Positions 44,897 to 53,515 of a stretch of 64,000 nt of DNA are shown here, piece by piece (within the stretch, counting starts at the first letter, position 1; each line of letters starts with the position of its first letter). A model generated the notes under the pieces. It was given only the letters and a program-made list of their open reading frames with translations. It did not search any database and had not been told where the DNA came from. The translations under genes were made by a program, and so were the position numbers. This DNA is from PGYR01 sp046290495 (GTDB lineage: Bacteria > Bacteroidota > Ignavibacteria > Kapaibacteriales > UBA2268). The DNA lies in assembly GCA_046290495.1 (NCBI GenBank), contig JBKAGT010000005.1:248001-312000 (forward strand), in the 5' to 3' direction.

Positions 44897-46390
44897 ATGA
44901 ATAAGAAAATTAAAAAGATTTTAATAGCTAACAGATCTGAAATTGCATGTAGGGTCATAAAGGCTGCTAAGGAATTAAATATTAAAACTGTAGCTATCTA
45001 TTCCGAAATTGATAAAGATTCTTTGCATGTAAAATTAGCAGATGAGTCTATTTTAGTTGGCCCTGCACCTGCCAACCAATCATATTTGGATCAAGAGAAT
45101 GTTATAAATGCTGCGTTAAAAATGGGTGCAGATGCCATTCATCCAGGATACGGTTTTCTATCTGAAAATTATGAATTTAATGAAAAAGTCAGAGAAGCAG
45201 GTCTAACTTATATAGCGCCTAATATAGAGTCCATGAAACTAATGGGTTCAAAAACTGCTTCTAGAAAAACTATGATTGAAGCTGGTGTTCCAGTAATTGA
45301 AGGTTATCAAGACAATAGCTCTGATGTTAAGGCATTTAAGCAAAAAGCAATAGAGATTGGATTTCCAGTATTAGTAAAGGCCTCAGCTGGTGGTGGTGGA
45401 AAAGGAATGAGAATAGTTAGAAGCGAAGAAGAATTTGAAGATGCATTTGCTTCATCTTCGAGAGAAGCCAAAAATGCATTTGGAGATTCTACTGTTTTTG
45501 TTGAGAAATATATTGAAAACCCAAGGCATATTGAATTTCAAGTTGCAGGAGATAAGCATGGGAATTATGTTCATTTATTTGAAAGAGAATGCTCAATACA
45601 GAGAAGGCATCAAAAAATAATTGAAGAAACACCATCTACAGCATTGGACAATGATCTAAGAAATGAAATGGGTGAAGCTGCAGTTAATGCAGTGAAAGCA
45701 GTTGATTATGATAGTGTTGGAACTGTAGAATTCCTATTAGATAATAGCGGGAACTATTATTTTCTTGAAGTTAACACAAGAATTCAAGTAGAACATCCTA
45801 TAACAGAAATGACAACTGGTATTGATTTGCTAAAATTACAAATCAAAATTGCAGAAGGTGAAGAACTTCCATTTAAGCAAGAAGAATTGAGTCAACAAGG
45901 TCATTCAATCGAATGTAGAGTTTATGCTGAAGATGCTAGGAAAGATTTTATACCAACTGGTGGAATTGTTTTATTTCACAAAGCGCCAGAAGGATTAGGT
46001 GTAAGGTATGATACGGGTATAATTACAGGCTCTGAAATATCATCTTACTATGACCCAATAATGAGTAAAATAATAAGTTATGGGAGTACTAGAACTGAAG
46101 CTATTGAAAGAATGAAGATAGCTCTTAAAGATACAGTAATTTTAGGTGTGGTCACCTCCTTAGATTTTATACATGATGTTTTAGATACAGATGACTTTAG
46201 AAAAGGAAAAACATACACGAATTTTTTAGAAAATAATTCTCAATTATTCGAAAAAGATGATGATGACTATTTATTTGCTGCTTCATTTTTAACAGCTATT
46301 GAATCTGAAGAAATGAATGATAACACAGATAATATGACTAGACTTCCTTGGGAAATTATTGGTGAATGGGAAATTGGAGAATTGAAATGA
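44897..46390 (+). CDS. Biotin carboxylase subunit of acyl-CoA carboxylase
   Basis: This is a 497-residue ATP-grasp biotin carboxylase. Motifs visible are LIANRSEIACRVIKAAKEL, ADAIHPGYGFLSEN, the glycine-rich ATP loop SAGGGGKGMR, ERECSIQRRHQK and EVNTRIQVEHPITE. It would charge the carrier protein encoded just downstream; with the carboxyltransferase at 40990-42597 it makes the methylcrotonyl-CoA carboxylase. ATG 44897 is preferred over TTG 44882, which overlaps the hydratase. The C-terminus extends to a point where fused alpha subunits continue into their BT domain. Confidence 0.9.
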   Translation: MNKKIKKILIANRSEIACRVIKAAKELNIKTVAIYSEIDKDSLHVKLADESILVGPAPANQSYLDQENVINAALKMGADAIHPGYGFLSENYEFNEKVREAGLTYIAPNIESMKLMGSKTASRKTMIEAGVPVIEGYQDNSSDVKAFKQKAIEIGFPVLVKASAGGGGKGMRIVRSEEEFEDAFASSSREAKNAFGDSTVFVEKYIENPRHIEFQVAGDKHGNYVHLFERECSIQRRHQKIIEETPSTALDNDLRNEMGEAAVNAVKAVDYDSVGTVEFLLDNSGNYYFLEVNTRIQVEHPITEMTTGIDLLKLQIKIAEGEELPFKQEELSQQGHSIECRVYAEDARKDFIPTGGIVLFHKAPEGLGVRYDTGIITGSEISSYYDPIMSKIISYGSTRTEAIERMKIALKDTVILGVVTSLDFIHDVLDTDDFRKGKTYTNFLENNSQLFEKDDDDYLFAASFLTAIESEEMNDNTDNMTRLPWEIIGEWEIGELK

Positions 46391-46875
46391 TAATAAAATA
46401 TAATAATGAATTACTAGAATTAGAAAGCAATCAAATTGATAATAATTACACTGTTAAAATAGACGATAATACCTTTAGTTTTAGAATTGTAAACAAAGAA
46501 TCTAACAAGTTAGAATTAATTATTGATGATAATTCTGAAGAAGTTTATTACACATCGCATAAGGATAAAATTTTCTTACATTTTAATGGTAAGCAACATA
46601 TATTTCAGAAGGTTGAAAACGAATTAGAATTAGAAGGTTCAGAATTTTCTGAAAATGTTGAAAATATAATTCCACCTATGCCTGGAACAATAATTAAAGT
46701 CAACTTTGATATTGGTGACAATGTAAATGAAGGTGATGCTGTAGTTGTTGTGGAGGCAATGAAAATGGAAACAAATTTATACACACGTATTTCAGGTAAG
46801 GTCACTGAAGTTAATGTCAAAGAAGGTGATAGAGTTGATTCTGAAGACGTATTAGTAAAAATAGAAAAAGAGTAA
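46387..46875 (+). CDS. Biotin carboxyl carrier protein domain
   Basis: This is a 162-residue protein with an N-terminal BT-like beta domain and a C-terminal biotinyl domain. The biotin site is K126 in EAMKMETNL, preceded by PPMPGTIIKV. ATG 46387 overlaps the TGA of the biotin carboxylase gene (ATGA), a translational-coupling arrangement. An in-frame ATG at 46366 gives an extra MGNWRIE and is less likely. The two adjacent proteins together match a single MCC alpha chain split between the carboxylase and BT domains. Confidence 0.9.
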   Translation: MIIKYNNELLELESNQIDNNYTVKIDDNTFSFRIVNKESNKLELIIDDNSEEVYYTSHKDKIFLHFNGKQHIFQKVENELELEGSEFSENVENIIPPMPGTIIKVNFDIGDNVNEGDAVVVVEAMKMETNLYTRISGKVTEVNVKEGDRVDSEDVLVKIEKE

Positions 46876-46878
46876 AAA

Positions 46879-46910
46879 AAAAGAGGAACTTAACTAGTTC
46901 CTCTTTTATT
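46879..46910 (+). terminator. Bidirectional terminator after the carrier protein gene
   Basis: AAAAGAGGAACT (46879-46890) pairs with AGTTCCTCTTTT (46895-46906) over four bases, with T's beyond and A's before. It lies between convergent genes. Confidence 0.9.
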
Positions 46911-46925
46911 TATATTTATTTACAA

Positions 46926-48548
46926 TCACTTTATTCTACTTGAGACAATCTCTAATATTTCATTCATTTTTTCTTTTGCTCTTTCAGAATAATTTTTAGC
47001 TTCTTTCTCTTTTTCTTCTTTATATTGTTGATCATTTATACTATCAAGATTTATAATAACATTTCTATAAGCACCCCAAATTCCTACCTCTAAAGCTCTA
47101 GCACCTACTTCCAAATCAGAACGACTACTAAAATTCCCTATTCTAGCAACTTCTACCAAATCATCCCAAATTCTATCTGCTGTTTTGATAGTCTTCATAG
47201 GGACTTCTATTGCTACTTTCATGCCTTCTTGCATTGCATTCTTTCTAATTGCTATTTCCTCTTCAGTGTTCTGAGGCAATCTCATAGCTTCCATAAAATC
47301 ACTAAAAGCATTAGTATCTGCATCGATGAGAGGAATAAGTTCTTCAGTAGTTTTTACTAAATTTGGTATAACTTTTCTCAATTGAGAATCATACTTTTCA
47401 TATTTTCTAAAACCGAAAGTCAACCATGCTACCATATTACCTAGTCCTGCTCCCATAGCAGCTACTGCAGCAGAAACACTTCCACCACCAGGAGCAGATG
47501 TCCTTGCTGCAACTTCACCAACGAAATCTCTTACAGATAATGAAGCTAATGGTTCATCTCTTTCTTGCCCTATTACATACTCAATTATTCTTTTCTCAGG
47601 TACAAAATTTTGAACTGAACTTAGACCTAACCTATCTATAACTAATTTTATTTTTTGGCTTTCTTCTACTATGAATAAGTTTTCCTTCTCTATATAGTAA
47701 TCAGCTGCCATCAACATAGCTTCTAAGGGAACTAAACCTACTATCTCAGAACCGGCAACACCTATATTCAACTTTTTAGCATCTTTTTTTGCTTCTTCAT
47801 AAGCAATATGCATAGGTGTAACATGATAGTCATTCAAATTCATTGATATTTGAGCAATGTTGTAATCATCAACTTGCCAGCCTAAACCTTTAGTTTCTTT
47901 TAGTCTGCCTGGTTCACCATCTCCCCTTCCAGCTTCTCTGAGATTTAATGCTATCCTATGTGCTTGATTCCAAGTACCTAAAACATTAATATTATATGCA
48001 ATAAGAAAGTTTCGAGCTCCCGTTGCAGTACAACCCCATTTGGGGTCATACTCTCCTGACCAATAGTCAGGTTCCCAACCATCTGACAATACTTTATCAG
48101 CCATTGCTTCATATTCACCTTTTCTTATATCAGGTAATTTCTTTCTATAGTCTTTATCTGATGAATGTTCATAAAGATACATAGATAACCCTAGCTCATC
48201 CGCAGCTCTTTTCGCAAACTTTTTTGATATCTCAACACACTCTTCCATAGTTACATTGGCTACAGGAACAAAAGGACAAACATCCATAGCACCCATTCTT
48301 GGGTGTTCTCCTGTCTGTTTTCTCATATCTATAAGTTCCTTAGCTGTTTTAGCTGCAGACAAAGCGCCTTCTATAATTGTATTTTCATCACCTACAAACG
48401 TATATACAGTCCTATTTGTGGAACTACCTGGATCAACATCTAGCAAAGTACACCCTTCAACATTAATTATAGCATTTGATATTGCGTCAATAATGCTTTT
48501 ATCTTTTCCTTCAGAAAAATTCGGTACACATTCTATTATTTTATTCAT
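46926..48548 (-). CDS. ftcD: Bifunctional glutamate formimidoyltransferase/formimidoyl-THF cyclodeaminase
   Basis: This is a 540-residue fused enzyme of histidine degradation. The N-terminal transferase (about 1-300) begins KIIECVPNFSEGKD and has the folate-binding GEHPRMGAMD-type segment. The C-terminal cyclodeaminase (about 335-540) has the hallmark RTSAPGGGSVSAAVAAMGAGLG. The reaction moves the formimino group of N-formiminoglutamate to tetrahydrofolate and then releases ammonia. No other histidine-utilisation gene is in the window. The gene diverges from the HDOD operon over 94 bases. Confidence 0.93.
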   Translation of the reverse strand: MNKIIECVPNFSEGKDKSIIDAISNAIINVEGCTLLDVDPGSSTNRTVYTFVGDENTIIEGALSAAKTAKELIDMRKQTGEHPRMGAMDVCPFVPVANVTMEECVEISKKFAKRAADELGLSMYLYEHSSDKDYRKKLPDIRKGEYEAMADKVLSDGWEPDYWSGEYDPKWGCTATGARNFLIAYNINVLGTWNQAHRIALNLREAGRGDGEPGRLKETKGLGWQVDDYNIAQISMNLNDYHVTPMHIAYEEAKKDAKKLNIGVAGSEIVGLVPLEAMLMAADYYIEKENLFIVEESQKIKLVIDRLGLSSVQNFVPEKRIIEYVIGQERDEPLASLSVRDFVGEVAARTSAPGGGSVSAAVAAMGAGLGNMVAWLTFGFRKYEKYDSQLRKVIPNLVKTTEELIPLIDADTNAFSDFMEAMRLPQNTEEEIAIRKNAMQEGMKVAIEVPMKTIKTADRIWDDLVEVARIGNFSSRSDLEVGARALEVGIWGAYRNVIINLDSINDQQYKEEKEKEAKNYSERAKEKMNEILEIVSSRIK

Positions 48549-48642
48549 ATTTTATCTTATCTTATGGTTTAGTAATTATTACAAAAATAATAAATTATAA
48601 TTTTCATATTAAACACGATTTTAAATCTTTTGATTTTATTTT

Positions 48643-48960
48643 ATGGCTAAAGAAGTAAATATTTCAGATTTGTCAGATAATGATATATTATCTAAGACTA
48701 TCACTAACAAGTATAATCAAGTTCTTTTAAAAAAAGGTACTGTTATACAAGTTGATTCACATATTAAAATACTCAAAACGTGGGGAATTGAGAAGGTATC
48801 AATAGAAACAGATTTATCTGAATCAAATGAAAACAATAACATAGAAATTGATGAAGATCTGATTGAAGCCGTAAAAGAAAGATTACAATGGGGTAACCTT
48901 AATAAGAATGAACAAATACTTTTTGATTTAATAGTTGCATCTAAATCTAATCAGGTATAA
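48643..48960 (+). CDS. Small acidic protein, first gene of HDOD signalling operon
   Basis: This is a 105-residue protein without a signal peptide or membrane segment. The segment LLKKGTVIQVDSHIKILKTWGIEKVSIE resembles the short domain found N-terminal to some HD-GYP and HDOD proteins (a KGT...HIxxLKxWGI pattern). It is separated from the HDOD gene by two bases. I do not recognise a catalytic motif. A role as a partner of the HDOD protein is inferred from the context. Confidence 0.7.
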   Translation: MAKEVNISDLSDNDILSKTITNKYNQVLLKKGTVIQVDSHIKILKTWGIEKVSIETDLSESNENNNIEIDEDLIEAVKERLQWGNLNKNEQILFDLIVASKSNQV

Positions 48961-48962
48961 TT

Positions 48963-49808
48963 ATGAATTCTATAAAAGAACAAATAGAAAATTTTGATGA
49001 CTTCCCCACTCTGCCAACAGTTTATTACAAATTAGTAGATGCACTTTCTGACAACACAACAACAATAAGGAAAATCTCTGAGATAATATCTACGGATATC
49101 GCTCTCAGCTTTAAACTTTTAAAAATCGTAAATTCAAGTATTTATGGGTTAAGTACAAAAGTAAAAACTGTAGAGAAAGCAATATTTCATATGGGATTCA
49201 GAGAATTAAAGAATATTATTCTTACTTCTACTGTTATAGATGTCTTTTCAGATTTAAAAAGTAGTTCAAGTTTGGATCTCGTAGCATTTTGGAAACACTC
49301 TATTGCAGTTGGAGTTGTATCAAGAGCATTAGCTAATTTGCATGGCAAAAAGAATTTAGATGAATATTTGTTAGCTGGTATTTCACACGACATAGGAAAG
49401 TTAGTATTATATAAAATCTTAGGTAATCAATATGAAGCAGCATTTATATTTGCTAAAAGAAATAATATTGATTTAGCAGATGCTGAAAGCAAAGTATTCG
49501 GTATTAACCATTTAGAGATTGGGTATAAAATCGCTAAAGACTGGAATTTGGATGATAATATAGCTAACTCAATTAAATTTCATAGAAAAGGATTAATTAA
49601 TTCAAAATTAAGCCATATAGTTTCGACAATACATGTTGCCAATATCCTTACAAAAGGTTTTGAATGGGGTAAATCTGGAAATGATATAATTGATAAACCG
49701 AATAATAAAATTTGGTTAAAATATTCTCTTAAAGAAATTAAAATCAAAGACTTTTACAATGAAGTTAAGGAAGATTACTATCAAGCATGTGAAATTTTAA
49801 TTGTATAA
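48963..49808 (+). CDS. HDOD domain signalling protein
   Basis: This 281-residue protein is almost entirely an HDOD domain. Visible blocks are FPTLPTVYYKLVDALSDN, ISTDIALSFKLLKIVNSSIYGL and the HMGFRELKNIIL region. An HD pair (H142 D143) lies in GISHDIGKL, as in some HDOD proteins. HDOD proteins are non-enzymatic or weakly enzymatic relatives of HD-GYP c-di-GMP phosphodiesterases and commonly regulate motility or stress. It is followed six bases later by a histidine kinase gene, so it is probably part of one regulatory unit. Confidence 0.88.
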   Translation: MNSIKEQIENFDDFPTLPTVYYKLVDALSDNTTTIRKISEIISTDIALSFKLLKIVNSSIYGLSTKVKTVEKAIFHMGFRELKNIILTSTVIDVFSDLKSSSSLDLVAFWKHSIAVGVVSRALANLHGKKNLDEYLLAGISHDIGKLVLYKILGNQYEAAFIFAKRNNIDLADAESKVFGINHLEIGYKIAKDWNLDDNIANSIKFHRKGLINSKLSHIVSTIHVANILTKGFEWGKSGNDIIDKPNNKIWLKYSLKEIKIKDFYNEVKEDYYQACEILIV

Positions 49809-49814
49809 TACCCT

Positions 49815-51056
49815 ATGAATAATTTAGAAATATTTAAAGACTTTAATAACAAAATGATAGATAATCTATCAGTTAATGAGATATTAATTCATTCACTTGA
49901 AATATTTAGTCAACTAATTAATACTGACTTTATAGCAATATATCTTTTTAATAAAGAAACTTTTCTTCCTGAATTGCAAGTAATATCTGAAAATAAGCTA
50001 AAAAAAGAGTCAGATACTATACTGGAAGAGATAATAGAAGAAGGTATTTTGAGTGATGTAATGAATTCTAACCACATTATTAAAAGGAATTTACCTAAAC
50101 ATAATTTAATACTAGCACCTTTAGTTTCATTCAAGGGAGCGCATGGTTTTGTAGTATTTAGAACTATTTCGTCAAAGGAAATTGAAGACAATAATACTGA
50201 GTACTTACTTGAGAATTTCACTGGTTATTTAGCCTCATGTATAAATTCAAGGTTTTTAGACTTAGAAAATGAGTCGATTAGGAATCAAATTGATCAAGTT
50301 GTTGCTGTTCAAACTAAATCTCTCATGGATAAGAAAAAAGAGATAAATGAAAAGATTGAAGAATTAAAATCTAGTCTTTTAATGACAATGCCGCATGAAG
50401 TAAGAACACCTCTTAACCAGATTTTGGGCTTAACAGATTACTTAATAAAATCAGTAAAAGATGTTGATGAAGAGGAATTAACAGAAGTTCTGAATGATGT
50501 ATATGAGTCTGCAGTAAGATTACGAAGATTATTTGAGAATTATTTATATCTTTCAACTCTTAACATCACCGCTTATGATATCGAGAAACTGAATCAATTA
50601 AAAAATAGTATTTTACCTTCAGCAGAATCTGTTATTTATGAGTCAGCTATGAACTTAGCATTCAAATATGAGAAACAAGAATCTATTGAGCTTAATTTAG
50701 TTGATACTGAATTAAACATAACTGAAGAACATTTATCTAAGTTACTTTTCGAAATTATTGATAATGCATTTAAGTTTGGTGACGAAAATACAAAAGTCAA
50801 CATTTCTTCTGAATTATCTAATAATAACTATATAATTAAAATTCTGGATAATGGTATTGGGATACCTATAGAAAGAATTTATATGCTAGATGCTTACATA
50901 CAATTTGATAGATTATCTAATGAACAACAAGGGTCTGGTTTAGGTCTTGCTATAGCCAAAAGAATTGCTATTATTTACGACGGTGATATACAATTTAAAA
51001 GTAAACCTAATGATTTTACTGAAGTTACAATCACTCTACCAGTGGCTAGTAATTAG
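49815..51056 (+). CDS. Soluble sensor histidine kinase with N-terminal GAF-like domain
   Basis: This is a 413-residue cytoplasmic histidine kinase. A GAF-like domain (about 15-155) precedes a short coiled segment. The H-box is MPHEVRTPLNQ (H194), the N-box IDNAFKFG, the G1 box DNGIGIP and the G2 box GSGLGLAIA. No membrane segment is seen. No response regulator gene is adjacent, so its partner is elsewhere or it acts with the HDOD protein. Its stop overlaps the convergent gene's stop by four bases. Confidence 0.9.
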   Translation: MNNLEIFKDFNNKMIDNLSVNEILIHSLEIFSQLINTDFIAIYLFNKETFLPELQVISENKLKKESDTILEEIIEEGILSDVMNSNHIIKRNLPKHNLILAPLVSFKGAHGFVVFRTISSKEIEDNNTEYLLENFTGYLASCINSRFLDLENESIRNQIDQVVAVQTKSLMDKKKEINEKIEELKSSLLMTMPHEVRTPLNQILGLTDYLIKSVKDVDEEELTEVLNDVYESAVRLRRLFENYLYLSTLNITAYDIEKLNQLKNSILPSAESVIYESAMNLAFKYEKQESIELNLVDTELNITEEHLSKLLFEIIDNAFKFGDENTKVNISSELSNNNYIIKILDNGIGIPIERIYMLDAYIQFDRLSNEQQGSGLGLAIAKRIAIIYDGDIQFKSKPNDFTEVTITLPVASN

Positions 51057-51604
51057 TTTTTATAAATTGTAATTGATTTAATATCACTGATCCATCTGTC
51101 AGTTTTTAAATCAAATGGAAATATAATGCTTGCTGGTTTAAAATACTTACTTATCATTGCCTTATTGAGGTTTTGAGTATTTAACTGATATGTTACGTCT
51201 AATACAGAATTAAGCTCGGTTTCTAATAATTGGTTATCCTCTAATTTCAATAGTTCATCTTCCCCTATTACTAATGTATCACCAAGTGACGATACTTTTT
51301 TATCAGCTATCAACAAGAGTGGATTGTGATTATTTAACTTTGACAAATCATAACTACTCAATATTTTTGTATTGCCATTTTGATAAGTTATAACTGCAAA
51401 ACAACTCTCGCATAGATCTATCAAATCATCAATTTCGATAGCATGGTTTGTACTGATTTTTGAATTATTATATCTAAAGTTAATACGTAACTGATCTTTA
51501 TTTGTAAAATTCGAACTATTTAAATCAATTGTTTTCACTTTTTCAAATGATAAAGCTGTAACAACCATCATAAATACAGATATTATCAATAAAGTATTTT
51601 TCAT
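51053..51604 (-). CDS. Exported protein of unknown function
   Basis: This is a 183-residue protein with a signal peptide or N-terminal anchor (MKNTLLIISVFMMVVTALSF). It has two cysteines close together (LCESCFAVITYQNG). The C-terminal segment DRWISDIKSITIYKN faintly resembles the end of molybdopterin-binding oxidoreductase domains, but no cofactor motif is seen and I do not assign the family. The gene is isolated on the minus strand, converging on the histidine kinase gene. Confidence 0.6.
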   Translation of the reverse strand: MKNTLLIISVFMMVVTALSFEKVKTIDLNSSNFTNKDQLRINFRYNNSKISTNHAIEIDDLIDLCESCFAVITYQNGNTKILSSYDLSKLNNHNPLLLIADKKVSSLGDTLVIGEDELLKLEDNQLLETELNSVLDVTYQLNTQNLNKAMISKYFKPASIIFPFDLKTDRWISDIKSITIYKN

Positions 51605-51689
51605 GTCATTTTCCCACTAGTCTTTGAGTTCATTAAGTAAAATAGTAATTTATTTTTTAATATTTTACAATATACAAATATTCTATAAT

Positions 51690-52895
51690 ATGGATATAAC
51701 TACAATAATATTAGCTGCAGGCAAAGGAACTAGGATGAATGTTCCTGATTTACCTAAAGTATTAGTAACACTCAACGGCAAGCCAATGCTAGAGTATGTT
51801 CTTGAGACTGTTGAGAAAATAGATTCTAAAAAAACTGTTCTAGTTGTAGGCTACATGAAAGAAAAGATAGAAGATTATATAAAATCCAATACTTTTTCAA
51901 ACATTGAAACAACAATACAAGAAGAACAGTTAGGAACAGGACACGCAGTTCAACAAGCTGAAGAACAATTAAAAAATTCTAATTCTCAAGTACTAATATT
52001 ATGTGGTGATGTTCCTCTGTTAAGTGAGTTTACCATTCGAAAATTCATAAAGACTCATTTTGAATCAAACTCAACCCTTTCAGTTTTGTCTGCTATTACT
52101 GATAATCCAACTGGGTATGGCAGAATAATAAGAGATTCTAATGATGAATTTAGAAAAATTGTAGAAGAAAAAGATTGTACTGACACTGAAAAGTTGGTGA
52201 AAGAAATAAATAGTGGCACTTATATCGTTGACTCAAATGAATTGTTTACTGCTTTAAAAGAAGTAAATACTGATAATGCTCAAGGAGAATTCTATTTAAC
52301 TGACATAGTAGAAATAATTCAAAATAGAAATAAAAAAGTAATTGCATTTCCCACTAACAATATTAATGAAATTCAAGGTATCAATTCATTAGAATCATTG
52401 GAAACAATTGAGAGTAAATTAAAGTCTAGACCATTTAATATATTAGGTGTTCAACAATTAGCAATTGGTGGCGAAAATAAGGAACAACATTCTAAATTAT
52501 GGTCTGAACTGTTTGGTATAAAAAAAATTGGCGAATACAAGTGTGAAAGTGAGAATGTAAATGAAGATATTTATGAACTTGGTTCAGGTTTAGGAAAAGT
52601 TGAAATTGATATTATGGAACCCTTGGATATAGATAAAAAACCTGCTGTCCATAGCCCAAAATTGAATCACTTCGGTCTTTGGGTAGATGATTTGGATTCA
52701 GCTTTCAAATATCTTTCTGAAAATGGAGTTAGATTTACACCTGGAGGCATTAGAAAAGGTGCTTCAGGCCATGATGTTTGCTTTATTCACCCCAAAGGGA
52801 ATGAAGAGTTTCCTGTTTCAGCAGAAGGAGTATTAATCGAGTTAGTTCAAGCACCTCAAGCAATAATTTCACAATTTAAAGACATAAAGGAATAA
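51690..52895 (+). CDS. Sugar-phosphate nucleotidyltransferase fused to a VOC (glyoxalase-fold) domain
   Basis: This is a 401-residue two-domain protein. Residues 1-240 are a GlmU-like uridyltransferase: LAAGKGTRM (8-16), KPMLEYVLETVEK, GTGHAVQQ, LCGDVPLL and GEFYLTDIVEI. The left-handed beta-helix acetyltransferase half of GlmU is absent. From residue 247 a VOC domain follows, with the sequence of standalone lactoylglutathione lyase/epimerase-like proteins: NILGVQQLAIGG, LNHFGLWVDDLDSAF, VLIELVQAP. The usual metal ligands (His of NHFGLW, Glu of IELVQ) are retained. I used ATG 51690; the longer frame from TTG 51624 adds a hydrophobic leader. gpmA follows five bases later. Confidence 0.9.
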   Translation: MDITTIILAAGKGTRMNVPDLPKVLVTLNGKPMLEYVLETVEKIDSKKTVLVVGYMKEKIEDYIKSNTFSNIETTIQEEQLGTGHAVQQAEEQLKNSNSQVLILCGDVPLLSEFTIRKFIKTHFESNSTLSVLSAITDNPTGYGRIIRDSNDEFRKIVEEKDCTDTEKLVKEINSGTYIVDSNELFTALKEVNTDNAQGEFYLTDIVEIIQNRNKKVIAFPTNNINEIQGINSLESLETIESKLKSRPFNILGVQQLAIGGENKEQHSKLWSELFGIKKIGEYKCESENVNEDIYELGSGLGKVEIDIMEPLDIDKKPAVHSPKLNHFGLWVDDLDSAFKYLSENGVRFTPGGIRKGASGHDVCFIHPKGNEEFPVSAEGVLIELVQAPQAIISQFKDIKE

Positions 52896-52900
52896 CTACT

Positions 52901-53515
52901 ATGGCTAAATTAGTATGTATCAGACATGGTCAATCATTATGGAACAAAGAAAATAAATTTACTGGGTGGGTAGACATAGATTTATCTGAACAAGGTAAAG
53001 AAGAAGCAAAAAAAGCTGCAGAATTGCTAAAAGAATATAAATTTGATGTGGTCTTTACTTCAGTTCTTAAACGCGCAATTAATACTGCGAATATTATATT
53101 AGAATATAATAGCAGTAAACCAACTATTGTGAGGGACAAAGCTCTGAATGAAAGACACTACGGTGACTTACAAGGCTTGAATAAGGCAGAGATAGGTGAA
53201 AAAGTAGGTGCAGAGCAATTGCATATTTGGAGAAGAAGTTATGATGTAGCTCCTCCAGAAGGAGAATCATTGAAAGATACACAGGATAGAGTTATACCTT
53301 ATTTTGAAACTGAGATTTTACCAATGATCAAATCAGGTAAAGAAGTTTTGATATCAGCACACGGCAACTCACTTAGAGCATTAGCAATGCATTTAGAAAA
53401 TATTTCTAAAGATGATATATCAGATATAAACATTCCTACTGGTCAACCGTATGTATATGAATTCGATGACTCGTACAATGTTATTTCAAAAAAATATGTA
53501 AGCAATAATGACTAA
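52901..53515 (+). CDS. gpmA: 2,3-bisphosphoglycerate-dependent phosphoglycerate mutase
   Basis: This is a 204-residue histidine phosphatase superfamily enzyme of glycolysis. The phosphoacceptor is in CIRHGQSLWNKENKFTGW, with the ERHYGDLQGLNK and SAHGNSLRALAMHLE motifs. It is shorter than E. coli GpmA (about 250), missing part of the C-terminal tail, as in many compact homologues. It overlaps the following TldD-like gene by eight bases. Related phosphatase functions cannot be excluded, but the conserved ERHYGDLQGLNK block favours mutase. Confidence 0.92.
   Translation: MAKLVCIRHGQSLWNKENKFTGWVDIDLSEQGKEEAKKAAELLKEYKFDVVFTSVLKRAINTANIILEYNSSKPTIVRDKALNERHYGDLQGLNKAEIGEKVGAEQLHIWRRSYDVAPPEGESLKDTQDRVIPYFETEILPMIKSGKEVLISAHGNSLRALAMHLENISKDDISDINIPTGQPYVYEFDDSYNVISKKYVSNND

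Noticed and set aside
51624..51689. Hydrophobic leader for the nucleotidyltransferase-VOC fusion from TTG 51624.
   Set aside because: The nucleotidyltransferase motif begins right after ATG 51690, and these enzymes are cytoplasmic.
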